Positions 45,889-54,654 of a stretch of 64,000 bases of DNA are shown here, piece after piece; position 1 is the first letter of the stretch, and the number at the start of each line of letters is the position of its first letter. The position numbers and the translations under genes were made by a program. Under the pieces are notes generated by a model that worked only from the letters and a program-made list of their open reading frames with translations, did no database searches and was not told where the DNA came from. Source of the stretch: Chryseobacterium pennae (GTDB lineage Bacteria > Bacteroidota > Bacteroidia > Flavobacteriales > Weeksellaceae). The stretch is taken from NCBI RefSeq assembly GCF_003385515.1, contig NZ_QNVT01000017.1, forward strand, positions 1 through 64,000, given 5' to 3'.

Positions 45889-46299
45889 TTATTCGAATTG
45901 ATCTGCGAATTCCTGCAAAGATTTATCTCCTAAAAACTGACTTACCAACTGATCTGTCTCTTCAAATAATGTATTTAAATGACTGTTAATTTCTTTTCCA
46001 ACGCTACAGGCTGGATTAGGATTCTGATTTTTCTTTCCCAATACTTCTGTATTCTTTACCGATCTGTAAATCTCAGCAATTGTAATATTTACTGCATCTT
46101 TTGCCAGATGGCTACCTCCTTCTTTTCCCTGTCTGCTGACAATTAAGCCTGCTTCTCTTAAGACGCTGATCTCTTTACGTACAATAACAGGATTCACATT
46201 GATACTGCCCGCAACCCAATCAGAAGTGAGCCACTCCTGAGGACTTTTCGCCAATAAGGTCATGATATGTATTGCCGTAGCAAATCTTGTGTTATTCAT
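45889..46299 (-). CDS. Rrf2 family transcriptional regulator
   Basis: A 136-residue Rrf2-type winged-helix regulator. MNNTRFATAIHIMTLLA is the usual start, then WVAGSINVNPVIVRKEISVLREAGLIVSRQGKEGGSHLAK is the DNA-binding wing with the conserved RQGxxGG. Only one cysteine (NPACSVG) is present, so it is unlikely to bind an Fe-S cluster like IscR. The ATG at 46299 is 14 bases from a -7 box. It lies directly upstream of the YwnB-like gene, and both genes have the same palindromic operator. Confidence 0.9.
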   Translation of the reverse strand: MNNTRFATAIHIMTLLAKSPQEWLTSDWVAGSINVNPVIVRKEISVLREAGLIVSRQGKEGGSHLAKDAVNITIAEIYRSVKNTEVLGKKNQNPNPACSVGKEINSHLNTLFEETDQLVSQFLGDKSLQEFADQFE

Positions 46300-46312
46300 T
46301 GTAATTACTCTG

Positions 46313-46341
46313 CAAAGATACACAAAATTTAATTGTAACAA
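46313..46341 (-). promoter_or_regulatory. promoter of the Rrf2 gene
   Basis: Minus strand: TTG (46339-46341), 18 bases, TATCTTTG (46313-46320). The -33 element is inside the operator palindrome 46334-46352, as expected for autorepression. Confidence 0.85.
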
Positions 46342-46355
46342 AATATATTACAGTT
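46331..46355. promoter_or_regulatory. Rrf2 operator copy 2
   Basis: AATTGTAA, nine bases, TTACAGTT. Half-sites TGTAA (46334-46338) and TTACA (46348-46352). It covers the -33 box of the Rrf2 promoter. Confidence 0.8.
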
Positions 46356-46364
46356 AAATTTTTC

Positions 46365-47315
46365 TTAAAGGATTAATTTATCCAGATCCAGCAGTAAGTA
46401 ATTAATGTTTTGATTGATCGTTCGTGTAGCTGACTGCATCTGATTGAGCATAGCAGCCCTGTTATGAAGGTCATCTGCCCTGTAATATCCACCATCGCTG
46501 AAAATAACGGATTGGTCCGCAGATGTTTTATCATCATCAAACTGATAATGCAGCCACCTTTCTTTCATATTTCCGATAATGGAGTGCTCTTCTTTATTAG
46601 AGAATTTCTTTTCGGTGTACATGTACCAGATAAACGGTGGAAAGTTTGGTGATTCTAATTTTTCTTTCCAGATATCTCTTAAAAGGTTTCTCTGATGAAT
46701 AAATTCTACCTTTTTTCCTTTCGGATTAAGGGTTGCCAGACCAAAACCTGCTCCCAGAACCCCACCCCCAATATCAATGGCATTACTCCATCCCTGATCA
46801 CTCACAATTCCACCCGCAATGGAAGCCGCTGCACCTGTAATGATAGAATATAAGATCATTTTATTATTCCTGGAAGAATTGAGATTATCTACATAATTTC
46901 CAATCTGGGCTACTCTTTCTCCTTCACAATCAAACTCTGCTGCTACAGCATCAAGCTCAGTAAGGGCGATTGTAATTTTACTGTTGATCTTTGTCTTCAG
47001 CTGCAGAACTTTAATCTGGGAAGCCAGGGATGAGTCTTTTTTCAGATCCATTATTTTATGTACTTCATCCAGATTATCCAAAGCATTTAAAATTAAAATA
47101 CTCTGGTCAGAAAACATCTCTTTAAGTTCTATATTCGCTGCTAAAATAGAATCTGAATTATAGGAAGGAACTTTATTGTTATAGTTATATTTGAAGGGGG
47201 CTTTACAATAGCTGTCCTTCAAAGTAAGTATATTTTGCTGAATAACCTGATTCTTCTTGGAAACACAGGAGGTTAACAGGCCAACAACAGCGAAAAGGTA
47301 AAAGAGTTTTTTCAT
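46365..47315 (-). CDS. lipoprotein of unknown function
   Basis: The 316-residue product has a signal peptide ending in the lipobox LTSC (Cys at 17). The middle has a hydrophobic glycine-rich stretch (ILYSIITGAAASIAGGIVSD, then IDIGGGVLGAGFG, about 155-195) that could insert into a membrane or pack as a hairpin. The flanking parts are helical with predicted coiled-coil character. I do not recognise a family. It ends only 66 bases before the Rrf2 gene starts, with that gene's promoter in between. Confidence 0.7.
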   Translation of the reverse strand: MKKLFYLFAVVGLLTSCVSKKNQVIQQNILTLKDSYCKAPFKYNYNNKVPSYNSDSILAANIELKEMFSDQSILILNALDNLDEVHKIMDLKKDSSLASQIKVLQLKTKINSKITIALTELDAVAAEFDCEGERVAQIGNYVDNLNSSRNNKMILYSIITGAAASIAGGIVSDQGWSNAIDIGGGVLGAGFGLATLNPKGKKVEFIHQRNLLRDIWKEKLESPNFPPFIWYMYTEKKFSNKEEHSIIGNMKERWLHYQFDDDKTSADQSVIFSDGGYYRADDLHNRAAMLNQMQSATRTINQNINYLLLDLDKLIL

Positions 47316-47412
47316 TCAGTAAGTTTTTGTGTTGTGTTGGATTCATTGTAAAGACAATACTTACCTCTACGTCATTTTTTACAATTTATCTATACGAATA
47401 TAATACAAATAA

Positions 47413-47440
47413 AAAAAATTACCTGAAATCAGGTAATTTT
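47413..47440 (-). terminator. terminator of the FKBP gene
   Basis: A perfect 12-bp stem (47415-47426 with 47429-47440), loop AA, between A and T runs. It lies 22 bases past the stop codon of the gene at 47462. Confidence 0.85.
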
Positions 47441-47461
47441 TTTATCTATTTTTAAGCTGGA

Positions 47462-47896
47462 TTATTTAATACCAAGTAATTCCACTTCAAAAACTAGGGT
47501 ACTGTTTGGTCCGATCTCTTTACTGATTTCCTGATCTCCATATGCTAAGTGTGGTGGAATAATCAGTCTCCATTTACTCCCTACAGTCATTAACTGAAGT
47601 GCTTCTGTCCATCCTGAAATTACTCTGTTTAAAGGGAAAGATGCAGGAGTTCCTCTTTTTACAGAACTGTCGAAAACCTTACCGGAAATGGTAGTTCCGT
47701 GATAGTGGCATTTTACAGTAGATTTAGGGCCTGGTTTTGCTCCGTCTCCTTCTGTAATAATTTCATATTGTAGGCCGCTTGGTAATTGAACAACACTTTC
47801 TCTCTTACCATATTCTTCCATATATTCTTTACCGTCATTAAGATTCTTTTCGGCTAATTCTTTTTTACGTTTAAATAACAAATCTGCTACTCCCAT
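47462..47896 (-). CDS. FKBP-type peptidyl-prolyl cis-trans isomerase
   Basis: A 144-residue cytoplasmic FKBP of the FklB/Mip kind without a signal peptide. The FKBP domain covers about 40-144. It has GLQYEIITEGDGAKPGP, VKCHYHGTTISGKVFDSS, GWTEALQLMTVGSKWRLIIPPHLAYGDQ and the ending LVFEVELLGI; the active-site aromatics Tyr, Phe, Trp and Tyr are in place. It is single, with a -7 box (TATCTTTG on the minus strand at 47911-47918) only 14 bases before the ATG. Confidence 0.93.
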   Translation of the reverse strand: MGVADLLFKRKKELAEKNLNDGKEYMEEYGKRESVVQLPSGLQYEIITEGDGAKPGPKSTVKCHYHGTTISGKVFDSSVKRGTPASFPLNRVISGWTEALQLMTVGSKWRLIIPPHLAYGDQEISKEIGPNSTLVFEVELLGIK

Positions 47897-47931
47897 ATTA
47901 TAATTTTTTACAAAGATAATGCTTTTTTAGG

Positions 47932-48113
47932 CTTGGAAGATGGAAGCTGGAGCATGGAAGTTTAAAAAACTGAGGACATCAACAACAAATATTTTTTTTT
48001 CATCCATTCTCATTCAAAATAATTAAACATTAATAATCAATAAGTTAAATAACAACTTCATTAAAACAATATACTACAAAATTCCGATTTTCAACTTCCA
48101 GTTTCCGGCTTAC
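47932..48113. repeat. intergenic inverted repeat, locus 2
   Basis: Arms GGAAGATGGAAGCTGGAGCA (47935-47954) and CAACTTCCAGTTTCCGGCT (48092-48110) are in opposite orientation, flanking about 130 bases without a gene. Same family as at 31741, 50304 and 60109. Confidence 0.6.
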
Positions 48114-48189
48114 TTAAAATTCAAATAATTGTAACAATCTCTTAACACAAATTCCGAAACTTGGCGTTATAATTGGATTTAAAAACTAA

Positions 48190-49200
48190 ATGCCAAATCC
48201 GATATTATATAACAAGAAGTTTGATGAGCTTAATGAAGAGGAAAAAAAACTTCTGGAAATCAATAAAAAGTCAATTGCAGATTTTGTTGAGCAATCCTCT
48301 TCTATAAGTGATGTCAATTATGCTACCAGAAATGCCCATGCGAAGACTTATGCTGTAGCCAGAGGAACATTTTGGATAGATCCGGCTATGCCTGAATTTC
48401 TCAAACCTTTTTTTGATAGAGAAAAATTTGATTTATTTATCAGGCTTTCCAATGCCCAGCTAAAAATTACAAATTCTAAAAAAGATATTCCTGCTTATGG
48501 TTTTGCCGTTCAGATCAGGGATGAGAATAATAATCTGCTCTCCAATTATCCATTGGTGAATTTTCCGCTGTTCCCGGTTAATTCTGTTTCTACTTTTTTA
48601 AAACTGTTTACAGCCATCAATCTTTTTTATATCAAAAAATGGAGCAGTTTATTTTCTCTGATAGCACAAATGATTAAAATAATTCCATCTGTTTTTACAG
48701 TCTCTTTTATCCGAAATGCAATAAAACTGTTCAGTAAGAGAAATGATTTCATTCTTTCTTTTGATTATCATTCCGTAGGTGCTTACCGTTTGGGAGATTA
48801 TATGATGAAAATTAAGTTGAGCCCCCAGTCAGTAAATAAGAACATAGATAAGAAACAAAACATGAAAAAGGCTTTAAAGAATTATCTTCAAAAGAATGAT
48901 TATACCGCAGATGTTTTGATTCAGCTTTGCTATAACCTGAAAGACCAGCCTATCAATAAGCTTAACGTGGAATGGAAAAACTCTCCATTCATTAAAATCG
49001 GTGAAGTAAAGATGGGTAAAGGTTCTCTATTGGATGCGAGAGACTGCAGTAACGAATTACTTTCATTCAATCCTTTTGAAAGCAAGACTATCTTTCATCC
49101 GGTCGGAAAGATTCAGAAACTTCGGGATCAAGCCTATAAAATTTCTGTACAGACGAGGAGAAAAATCAATAAACTGCTACACGGGAAAGAAGTCAAATGA
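48190..49200 (+). CDS. catalase-fold family protein
   Basis: A 336-residue protein related to the catalase superfamily. NAHAKTYAVARGTFWI near residue 48 corresponds to the distal His strand of catalases (HAKG). The segments RLSNAQ, PAYGFAVQIRD and NYPLVNFPLFPVNS follow, then the region YHSVGAYRLGDYMMKIKLSP. Near the C terminus is NPFESKTIFHPVGKIQKLRDQAY (the PxxHRPLG...RxRxxxY part). It is shorter than true catalases. A heme-dependent peroxidase role is plausible but not shown. It is a single gene with no recognised partner. Confidence 0.7.
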   Translation: MPNPILYNKKFDELNEEEKKLLEINKKSIADFVEQSSSISDVNYATRNAHAKTYAVARGTFWIDPAMPEFLKPFFDREKFDLFIRLSNAQLKITNSKKDIPAYGFAVQIRDENNNLLSNYPLVNFPLFPVNSVSTFLKLFTAINLFYIKKWSSLFSLIAQMIKIIPSVFTVSFIRNAIKLFSKRNDFILSFDYHSVGAYRLGDYMMKIKLSPQSVNKNIDKKQNMKKALKNYLQKNDYTADVLIQLCYNLKDQPINKLNVEWKNSPFIKIGEVKMGKGSLLDARDCSNELLSFNPFESKTIFHPVGKIQKLRDQAYKISVQTRRKINKLLHGKEVK

Positions 49201-49251
49201 TAAACATTTAAAAGTTTAAATTTTCTCTTTCACTATTCTGTTTATAAAATA

Positions 49252-49276
49252 AAAGACTGCTAATACAACAGTCTTT
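49252..49276. terminator. terminator between convergent genes
   Basis: AAAGACTG (49252-49259) pairs with CAGTCTTT (49269-49276); A and T tracts flank it. It separates the catalase-like gene (plus) and the SnoaL-like gene (minus). Confidence 0.6.
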
Positions 49277-49282
49277 ATTCTT

Positions 49283-49696
49283 CTATTTAAGCTTCCTATC
49301 TTCGTCTTTTATAGCCAGATCATTGATGCTTGTGTATCTTTTCGCCATTAATCCGTTCTCATCAAATTCCCAGTTCTCATTTCCATAGGCCCTGAACCAG
49401 TTTCCTTCTTTAGTCTGGTATTCATATTCAAAACGAACGGCGATACGGTTTTCAGTATGTGCCCAATATTCTTTCTTAAGTTTATAATTGAGCTCTTTTT
49501 CCCATTTGTTCTGAAGAAATCTAACAATCTCTTCTCTTCCGTTTACGAAAGTATCTCTGTTTCTCCATTCGCTGTCTATCGTATAAGCTTTGGAAACCTT
49601 TTCTGGATCCTGACTGTTCCAGGCATCTTCTGCCAGCTGAATTTTTTGCTTTGCCGTTTCAAGAGTAAAAGGAGGAAGCGGATGTTTCTGTTCCAT
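49283..49696 (-). CDS. DUF1348 (SnoaL-like, NTF2-fold) protein
   Basis: A 137-residue protein of the DUF1348 family: PPFTLETAKQKIQLAEDAWNSQDPEKVSKAYT, then SEWRNRDTFVNGREEIVRFL and RFEYEYQTKEGNWFRAYGNENWEF. NTF2-fold proteins bind small molecules or act as isomerases; the substrate is unknown. It lies 3 bases after the TetR gene and is probably its operon partner and target. Confidence 0.85.
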   Translation of the reverse strand: MEQKHPLPPFTLETAKQKIQLAEDAWNSQDPEKVSKAYTIDSEWRNRDTFVNGREEIVRFLQNKWEKELNYKLKKEYWAHTENRIAVRFEYEYQTKEGNWFRAYGNENWEFDENGLMAKRYTSINDLAIKDEDRKLK

Positions 49697-49699
49697 TGT

Positions 49700-50227
49700 T
49701 TAAGGTATTAAATTGGTGATTATTTTTTTTGATTTTTCAATCAGCTCATTCGATCTGAACAGCTGGCTTTCTATGATACTGCTTTCAAAAAGCATATAAA
49801 TATGATCGGAAAGCACCTCATCTTTCAACATATCTAAAAAATAGTTTCTCAGATCTGCTTTATGGGACTGGATTACATTCAGGATTTTAACATTATCCAC
49901 TGGGATTTCTGATAAAATATTCAAAAAACTGCAGCCTCTGAAGTTCTCCTTTTTATTCATCTCAATCAGGAAATCAAAAGCACGGATCAACCTCTCCGGA
50001 AGATCATTCGTACCGGAAGAGAAGGTATAAAGCTCATTAAACCAATACTGATGTCTTACCTTAAGAAACTCTACACACAGATCTTCTTTAGATTTAAAAT
50101 GCAGGTAAAAACTTGCCTTTGCCACTCCAGCTTCTGAAATAATCTGATTAATTCCTGTGGAATTATATCCCTGTTTTGCAAATAAATCAAAGGTTATTTC
50201 TATAATTCTGTCTCTCGGAGAACTCAT
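49700..50227 (-). CDS. TetR family transcriptional regulator
   Basis: A 175-residue regulator. The N-terminal TetR helix-turn-helix is RDRIIEITFDLFAKQGYNSTGINQIISEAGVAKASFYLHFKSKEDL. The ligand domain is of the usual size. I chose the ATG at 50227, which lies downstream of the promoter. A long palindrome with GACA/TGTC half-sites covers the -33 box (see 50248-50300). It and the DUF1348 gene form one operon. Confidence 0.9.
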   Translation of the reverse strand: MSSPRDRIIEITFDLFAKQGYNSTGINQIISEAGVAKASFYLHFKSKEDLCVEFLKVRHQYWFNELYTFSSGTNDLPERLIRAFDFLIEMNKKENFRGCSFLNILSEIPVDNVKILNVIQSHKADLRNYFLDMLKDEVLSDHIYMLFESSIIESQLFRSNELIEKSKKIITNLIP

Positions 50228-50247
50228 ATTGCTTTTGTTTTGTAAGG

Positions 50248-50300
50248 CAAAGATAGAATAAAAAAATAAAATAGACAAACCTGTCTGTCTATTTTATTTT
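50248..50300 (-). promoter_or_regulatory. TetR-gene promoter overlapped by a long palindromic operator
   Basis: The minus strand has TTG (50276-50278), 20 bases, TATCTTTG (50248-50255). A perfect 15-bp inverted repeat (50263-50277 with 50286-50300, eight-base centre) contains AGACA/TGTCT half-sites and covers the -33 box. This is the expected place for an autoregulatory TetR operator. Confidence 0.75.
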
Positions 50301-50303
50301 TTT

Positions 50304-50645
50304 GGATGGAAGCTGGAAGAGGGAGGCTGGAGGTACTGTTTGTTTTATAGATAACTATTCACTTTCTTATTAGATAGGAATGATTAAAAGGCAATACTTT
50401 TTCCTTTATTTTAAAGAACATCCCTCTCTCTTTACTCTCATTACGTTAACTCCTATTAAAAAGCAGATTAGCTATTCTTCCTCCTATAGGAACCTCCCTC
50501 TTCCAACCTCCAGCACCCATCCTTATCTCCACTCTCATTACTTTAATCCTGTTAAAATGCAGATCAGTTATTCTTTCGTCTATAAGAACTTCCCTCTTCC
50601 CTCTTCCCTCTTCCCTCTTCCAGCTTCCATCCTTTCTTCCTCTCT
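50304..50645. repeat. intergenic repeat locus 3: inverted arms plus a 97-bp tandem repeat
   Basis: The left arm (50304-50334) and the inverted right arm (50587-50645) share a 21-bp exact inverted match (GGATGGAAGC...). Between them a unit starting ACTCTCATTA occurs at 50434-50504 and, imperfectly, at 50531-50600 (period 97). The plus frame through it (50380-50688) encodes a Leu/Pro/Ser-rich repeat and looks non-coding. Confidence 0.7.
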
Positions 50646-50652
50646 TCCCCAC

Positions 50653-50683
50653 AAAAAAGCCCCCAAGATTAATTCTCGGGGGC
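50653..50683 (-). terminator. terminator of terC
   Basis: GCCCCCGAG (50675-50683 on the minus strand) pairs with CTTGGGGGC (50659-50667) with one wobble, followed by six T. It ends the Ter operon. Confidence 0.9.
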
Positions 50684-50707
50684 AATAAATTATATATCAG
50701 TATATAC

Positions 50708-51748
50708 TTAGTCTAACTTCTCTTTTTCCTCATCTTCTTTATCAGGGAACATGATAGATAAAATAACAGAAATCACTAATACTCCACCTACAATTCCTAG
50801 TGAAACCGGGGATGAAATATGATACCACGGTGCAATAAGCATTTTAACTCCGATAAAGGACAGAATAATTGCCAAACCATACGGAAGTTTGCTGAACATG
50901 TGGATAAAGTTTGCTAACAGGAAATATAATGATCTAAGTCCCAGAATAGCAAAAATATTTGATGTATAAAGGATAAACGGATCATCTGAGATCGCAAAGA
51001 TCGCCGGAATGGAATCTACTGCGAAAAGAACGTCCGTAAACTCGATAACCCCTACTACAACTAATAGCGGTGTTGCCATTTTGATCCCGTTCTGAATAGT
51101 GAAAAACTTATCACCATCATAATTATCAGAAACTTTCCAGAAGCTCTTGATCAGTCTTGCTCCTGCTGTATTACTGTAATCTTCGTCATCATCGTCATCT
51201 CCGTCTCCCCATGATTTAATCCCGGCATACACGAGGAATAAACCGAATAGGGTCATTACAATATTGATTTTAACAGGAGTTCCGAAAATATCCATTTCAG
51301 GAAGATAGGTAAGGTTAATCAACCCTACTCCCGCAAAGATGAATATCGCTCTGAAGATCAGTGCTCCGATAATTCCCCAGAAAAGAACCTTATGATGAAG
51401 GAATTTCGGAACTTTAAAGAATCCGAAAACAAGGATAAATACGAATAAGTTATCCACAGAGAGGGCCTTTTCAATCCAATAAGCTGCCTGATACTGGGTA
51501 AACTTCTCTACTGCCAGTGCATGACTTTCGGGCGTTCCGTCTGTATTGAAAGCCCAATATACCACTCCGGAAAATACCATGGAGAGTGAGATCCACACGA
51601 TAGTCCAGATCGTAGCTTCTTTGGAAGACACTTCATGACTTTTTTTGTTGAAGATTCCTAAATCCAGAAGCAGCATGATAACAACTGTTATCGCAAATCC
51701 CCACACCAGACCTGGGTGCAGTTCTAAAATACTTTGATGTTTTTCCAC
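50708..51748 (-). CDS. terC: TerC family integral membrane protein
   Basis: A 346-residue inner-membrane protein with seven to nine hydrophobic segments. The TerC/Alx signature is visible: EKALSVDNLFVFILVFGFF and FTDVLFAVDSIPAIFAIS, each with the acidic residues in the membrane (Asp in DNLF, Asp in FTDVLFAVDS). An acidic loop DGDDDDDEDY lies between helices. Family members are linked to tellurite tolerance and to manganese export (Alx, MntP-like roles). It is the last gene of the Ter cluster. Confidence 0.9.
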   Translation of the reverse strand: MEKHQSILELHPGLVWGFAITVVIMLLLDLGIFNKKSHEVSSKEATIWTIVWISLSMVFSGVVYWAFNTDGTPESHALAVEKFTQYQAAYWIEKALSVDNLFVFILVFGFFKVPKFLHHKVLFWGIIGALIFRAIFIFAGVGLINLTYLPEMDIFGTPVKINIVMTLFGLFLVYAGIKSWGDGDDDDDEDYSNTAGARLIKSFWKVSDNYDGDKFFTIQNGIKMATPLLVVVGVIEFTDVLFAVDSIPAIFAISDDPFILYTSNIFAILGLRSLYFLLANFIHMFSKLPYGLAIILSFIGVKMLIAPWYHISSPVSLGIVGGVLVISVILSIMFPDKEDEEKEKLD

Positions 51749-51835
51749 TTGACTAATGTGTTATTATATGATAAAAGCAATAGATGTACAAAGTACAAAT
51801 ATTGCTATTTTATTTACATTTTGATGTATAAACGA

Positions 51836-52444
51836 TTATAAATAGTTCATCTGAACAGTTTGGATCGTCTGCTCCAGTTTTCTGTCAGCAGTAGGGTCTC
51901 CAATAGCATTGAATTTCCATTCACCGTTTCTTCTGTAGAAAACGCCCAATACCATAGCAACATGTCCTCTGAAAGAAGCATCGTTAGCTACATCATATTT
52001 AGCAAAAACCTCTTTTACATTGGTAGGGGTTCCTTCATAGATACGGATAGAAGCAAAAGGAATCGTTCCGAAATCCTGACCTTTATAGCTGTTCAATACC
52101 ATTGCTACGTGATCTACGTTAGGCTCAAGGTTACTGAAATCTACAGTAATTACTTCGTTATCCAATCCGTCATCACCGTTTACGTCACCTGTAAGATCAT
52201 CTCCACTGTGTCTTACGGAACCATTTTTCGATTTCAGGTTTCCGAAATAGATTACTTCGGTTACATTTTTATTTGAATCGTATAAAATACAGCTTCCGTC
52301 TAAGTCTACTGCCTCTTTTTTAGTTCCGAAAAGTCCTTTTTTTTCAATTGCTCCCCAGTTGATTCCTACACAGGCTTGGGAAAGTTCAGCTCCGTTTTCT
52401 TTTTTAAGGTTAATTCTCTGACCTTTTTGTAAGTTGATAGCCAT
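51836..52444 (-). CDS. TerD family stress protein
   Basis: A 202-residue TerD-domain protein. It starts MAINLQKGQRINL, as in the family, and has HSGDDLTGDVNGDDGLDNEVITVDF, the acidic calcium-binding region, and FYRRNGEWKFNAIGD near the C terminus. TerD proteins are cytosolic, Ca-binding and form part of the Ter membrane-associated complex. The sequence differs from the second TerD gene (54655), so the two are specialised paralogues. It is 66 bases from the uncharacterised gene upstream and 87 from terC. Confidence 0.9.
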   Translation of the reverse strand: MAINLQKGQRINLKKENGAELSQACVGINWGAIEKKGLFGTKKEAVDLDGSCILYDSNKNVTEVIYFGNLKSKNGSVRHSGDDLTGDVNGDDGLDNEVITVDFSNLEPNVDHVAMVLNSYKGQDFGTIPFASIRIYEGTPTNVKEVFAKYDVANDASFRGHVAMVLGVFYRRNGEWKFNAIGDPTADRKLEQTIQTVQMNYL

Positions 52445-52510
52445 CTTTTTATGTTTAGTTATTATCTACATTTATTGCGAAAAATATAATTCGCTTCTTC
52501 ATATTTCGAT

Positions 52511-53458
52511 TTACTGATTATTCAGGTTCAAATTAAGCATTGCCCGCAAAATATTTGTTTCTTCATCAAAGGCAAATATCTTGCTCATAATATCTATATT
52601 CTCAAGGTTTCTGATATAATCTTTCAAAACACCTTCTACCTCTGGAGGTAAATTGCGTTTTCTTTCATTCATAGTATCTTCCAACTGCTCATTTTTATTT
52701 TTAAGCTGGTCAATAATAGTACTTTGATTAGATTGGTTTTCAGAAATATCAAGCTTATCCAAATCTTTGTCGAAAAGATAAAGCTTTTTATCATCTACAC
52801 TGAAAATAAAATAATCATCAGACTGAAAGATCTTGAAAAGCTCATATTCATGGGTTCCGATCACATAGCCACATACAAAACGGACTTTAAATCCCTGTAT
52901 GTTCAATCTTCCCAACAGTTTTCTTTCAATGGAATAATCTTTATACTGATAGGCTGGAAAGGATTCGGCTTTCAGCAGAGATTCATCTGCTTCTGATCTG
53001 TAGAATTCTTTCGCATACTTTTTATGAAAATACAGTACATTATCCCAATTGGCAGTGAAAATATCTTCTGTAAGATCCTTATACAGGGCTTTCAGATGTT
53101 GTGAAAATATACCGCTGTACATTTTCCTGTCGGTCTGAAAACTGTCTGCCTGCCTTTCTTCAAAACCTGAAATATATTTTTTATTGATGTCAATTTCGTT
53201 AAGGACCGCCAGCATATCATTTTCCTTCTGTCTTTTGATTTTCGTCAGAAGTTCTATAAGACTGTCGGTATACTGCAGGTGAAAAAGCTCCAGCTTATTG
53301 TAATCCAGGGCCGTATTTTCCTGGAACAGATTGTGAATAATATCTGTTTTGATGTAAATGGATATTATGTCAATATGTTCAAAAAAATTAGCCAGAAGTT
53401 TAAGTCTTGTTAACCTTCTTTTGCTCTGTGACAATATGGTTGCTGCATCTTCCCCCAC
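52511..53458 (-). CDS. uncharacterised Ter-operon protein
   Basis: I do not recognise this 315-residue protein. It starts MGEDAATILSQSKRRLTRLKLL. The first half is helical with coiled-coil-like heptads. The middle has beta-strand segments (GFKVRFVCGYVIGTHEYELF, YFIFSVDDKKLYLFD). The last part is again helical (QLKNKNEQLEDTMNERKR). There are no membrane segments or enzyme motifs. It lies between telA (15-base gap) and terD, so it is very likely part of the same Ter system. Confidence 0.75.
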   Translation of the reverse strand: MGEDAATILSQSKRRLTRLKLLANFFEHIDIISIYIKTDIIHNLFQENTALDYNKLELFHLQYTDSLIELLTKIKRQKENDMLAVLNEIDINKKYISGFEERQADSFQTDRKMYSGIFSQHLKALYKDLTEDIFTANWDNVLYFHKKYAKEFYRSEADESLLKAESFPAYQYKDYSIERKLLGRLNIQGFKVRFVCGYVIGTHEYELFKIFQSDDYFIFSVDDKKLYLFDKDLDKLDISENQSNQSTIIDQLKNKNEQLEDTMNERKRNLPPEVEGVLKDYIRNLENIDIMSKIFAFDEETNILRAMLNLNLNNQ

Positions 53459-53473
53459 CTTAGTACCTATAAA

Positions 53474-54649
53474 TTAACCTCTGACATTCGCTTTCAGTTC
53501 GTGCTCCAATGTCTGAAGATCCTGATCCAGTTTTCTTCTGTTGTCAGCTCCCTGTTTCTGGATCTGTTTCACTTCGTTTAATGTGTTGATCAACATTGAA
53601 GTTGTTTCTCTCAATGTTTCTACAGATACAATAGTCTGCTCATTGGCTCTCGCTACGTTAACAGAGTTCTGGCCAAGACGTTCTGCATTCTTTCTTAAGA
53701 TTTCTTCTGTAGTAGCTGATACTTTCTGCTGGATCTCAATACTCTGCTGCTGTCTGTACATGGCAACAGCAAGCGAAAGCTGGTTTTTCCATAACGGAAG
53801 CGTAGTGGTAAGAATAGTCTGCGCTTTTTCTGCAATAGAAACGTTGTTATTCTGAACCAGTCTGATCTGTGGAAGAGACTGCATCATAATGACACGTACC
53901 ACCTTAAGATCGGCCATTCTTCGGTCTAACCTTGCAATGAAGTCCCTCTTATCTGCAATCTGATAATCCTGGAAATTCTGAGGGGCAGTCTCCATCTGAG
54001 CCAACTCTACAGCCGCTCTTTCCATTCTGATATTTCCAGCAATCACAAGTTCTTCAATTTGTTTGATAGAGTTTACATTGCTTTCAAAAATTGTCTGAAG
54101 AACTGCGTTATCCTTTGTAGAAGTAATAATTCCTGCATTTACTTTGTAAGAGATCTGCTCGATATTGTTGATAATCTTGTCGTACTTTGTAAATAAATTT
54201 TCTACCTGAGTGATTACCTTCTTCATGAATGGCAATTTGCTCAGGAAGCTTTTTACTTTATTTCCGTTAAGCTCTTCTACATCTACATAGTTCAGTTCTA
54301 CCAAAAGGTCATTGATCAATCCGCCAACTTCTCCTGAGTTTGATCGTCTCACATTTCCTAAGAAACTGTCACTCTGGTTGGTTAACGTTTTCTGAAGTTC
54401 AGCTCCGAAATTTACAATAGATCCCGGGTTAGCTTCATCAATAGAATTTGCCAAAACTTCATATTTCTGACGTTCTTCTGTCTGTAACTGAGTTAAATTT
54501 ACGTTCCCCTCTCTATCTACAAGCACTGCTGGTGCTGCATTCTGAATAGGTTGAGCTGGCGTTGGCGGAACCATTGGTGTCGGCTCAAATGTTCTAAGAG
54601 GTTCAATTGATCCAAGCGGATCTATGGGTTGATTTTCCTGATTATCCAT
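53474..54649 (-). CDS. telA: toxic anion resistance protein TelA
   Basis: A 391-residue helical protein of the TelA family (tellurite and toxic anion resistance). The N-terminal low-complexity Pro-rich tail (about 1-45, PTPMVPPTPAQPIQ) precedes long coiled-coil helices. The family signature is seen in NSNVNSIKQIEELVIAGNIRMERAAVELAQ and ALVL-type helices toward VSATTEEILRKNAERLGQNSV. Its role in other bacteria is in envelope stress; the mechanism is unknown. It starts 5 bases after the TerD gene stop. Confidence 0.9.
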   Translation of the reverse strand: MDNQENQPIDPLGSIEPLRTFEPTPMVPPTPAQPIQNAAPAVLVDREGNVNLTQLQTEERQKYEVLANSIDEANPGSIVNFGAELQKTLTNQSDSFLGNVRRSNSGEVGGLINDLLVELNYVDVEELNGNKVKSFLSKLPFMKKVITQVENLFTKYDKIINNIEQISYKVNAGIITSTKDNAVLQTIFESNVNSIKQIEELVIAGNIRMERAAVELAQMETAPQNFQDYQIADKRDFIARLDRRMADLKVVRVIMMQSLPQIRLVQNNNVSIAEKAQTILTTTLPLWKNQLSLAVAMYRQQQSIEIQQKVSATTEEILRKNAERLGQNSVNVARANEQTIVSVETLRETTSMLINTLNEVKQIQKQGADNRRKLDQDLQTLEHELKANVRG

Positions 54650-54654
54650 GATAA

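Noticed and set aside
50380..50688. 102-residue protein from the repeat region
   Set aside because: The frame follows a 97-bp DNA repeat and inverted repeat arms, with no ribosome-binding site.
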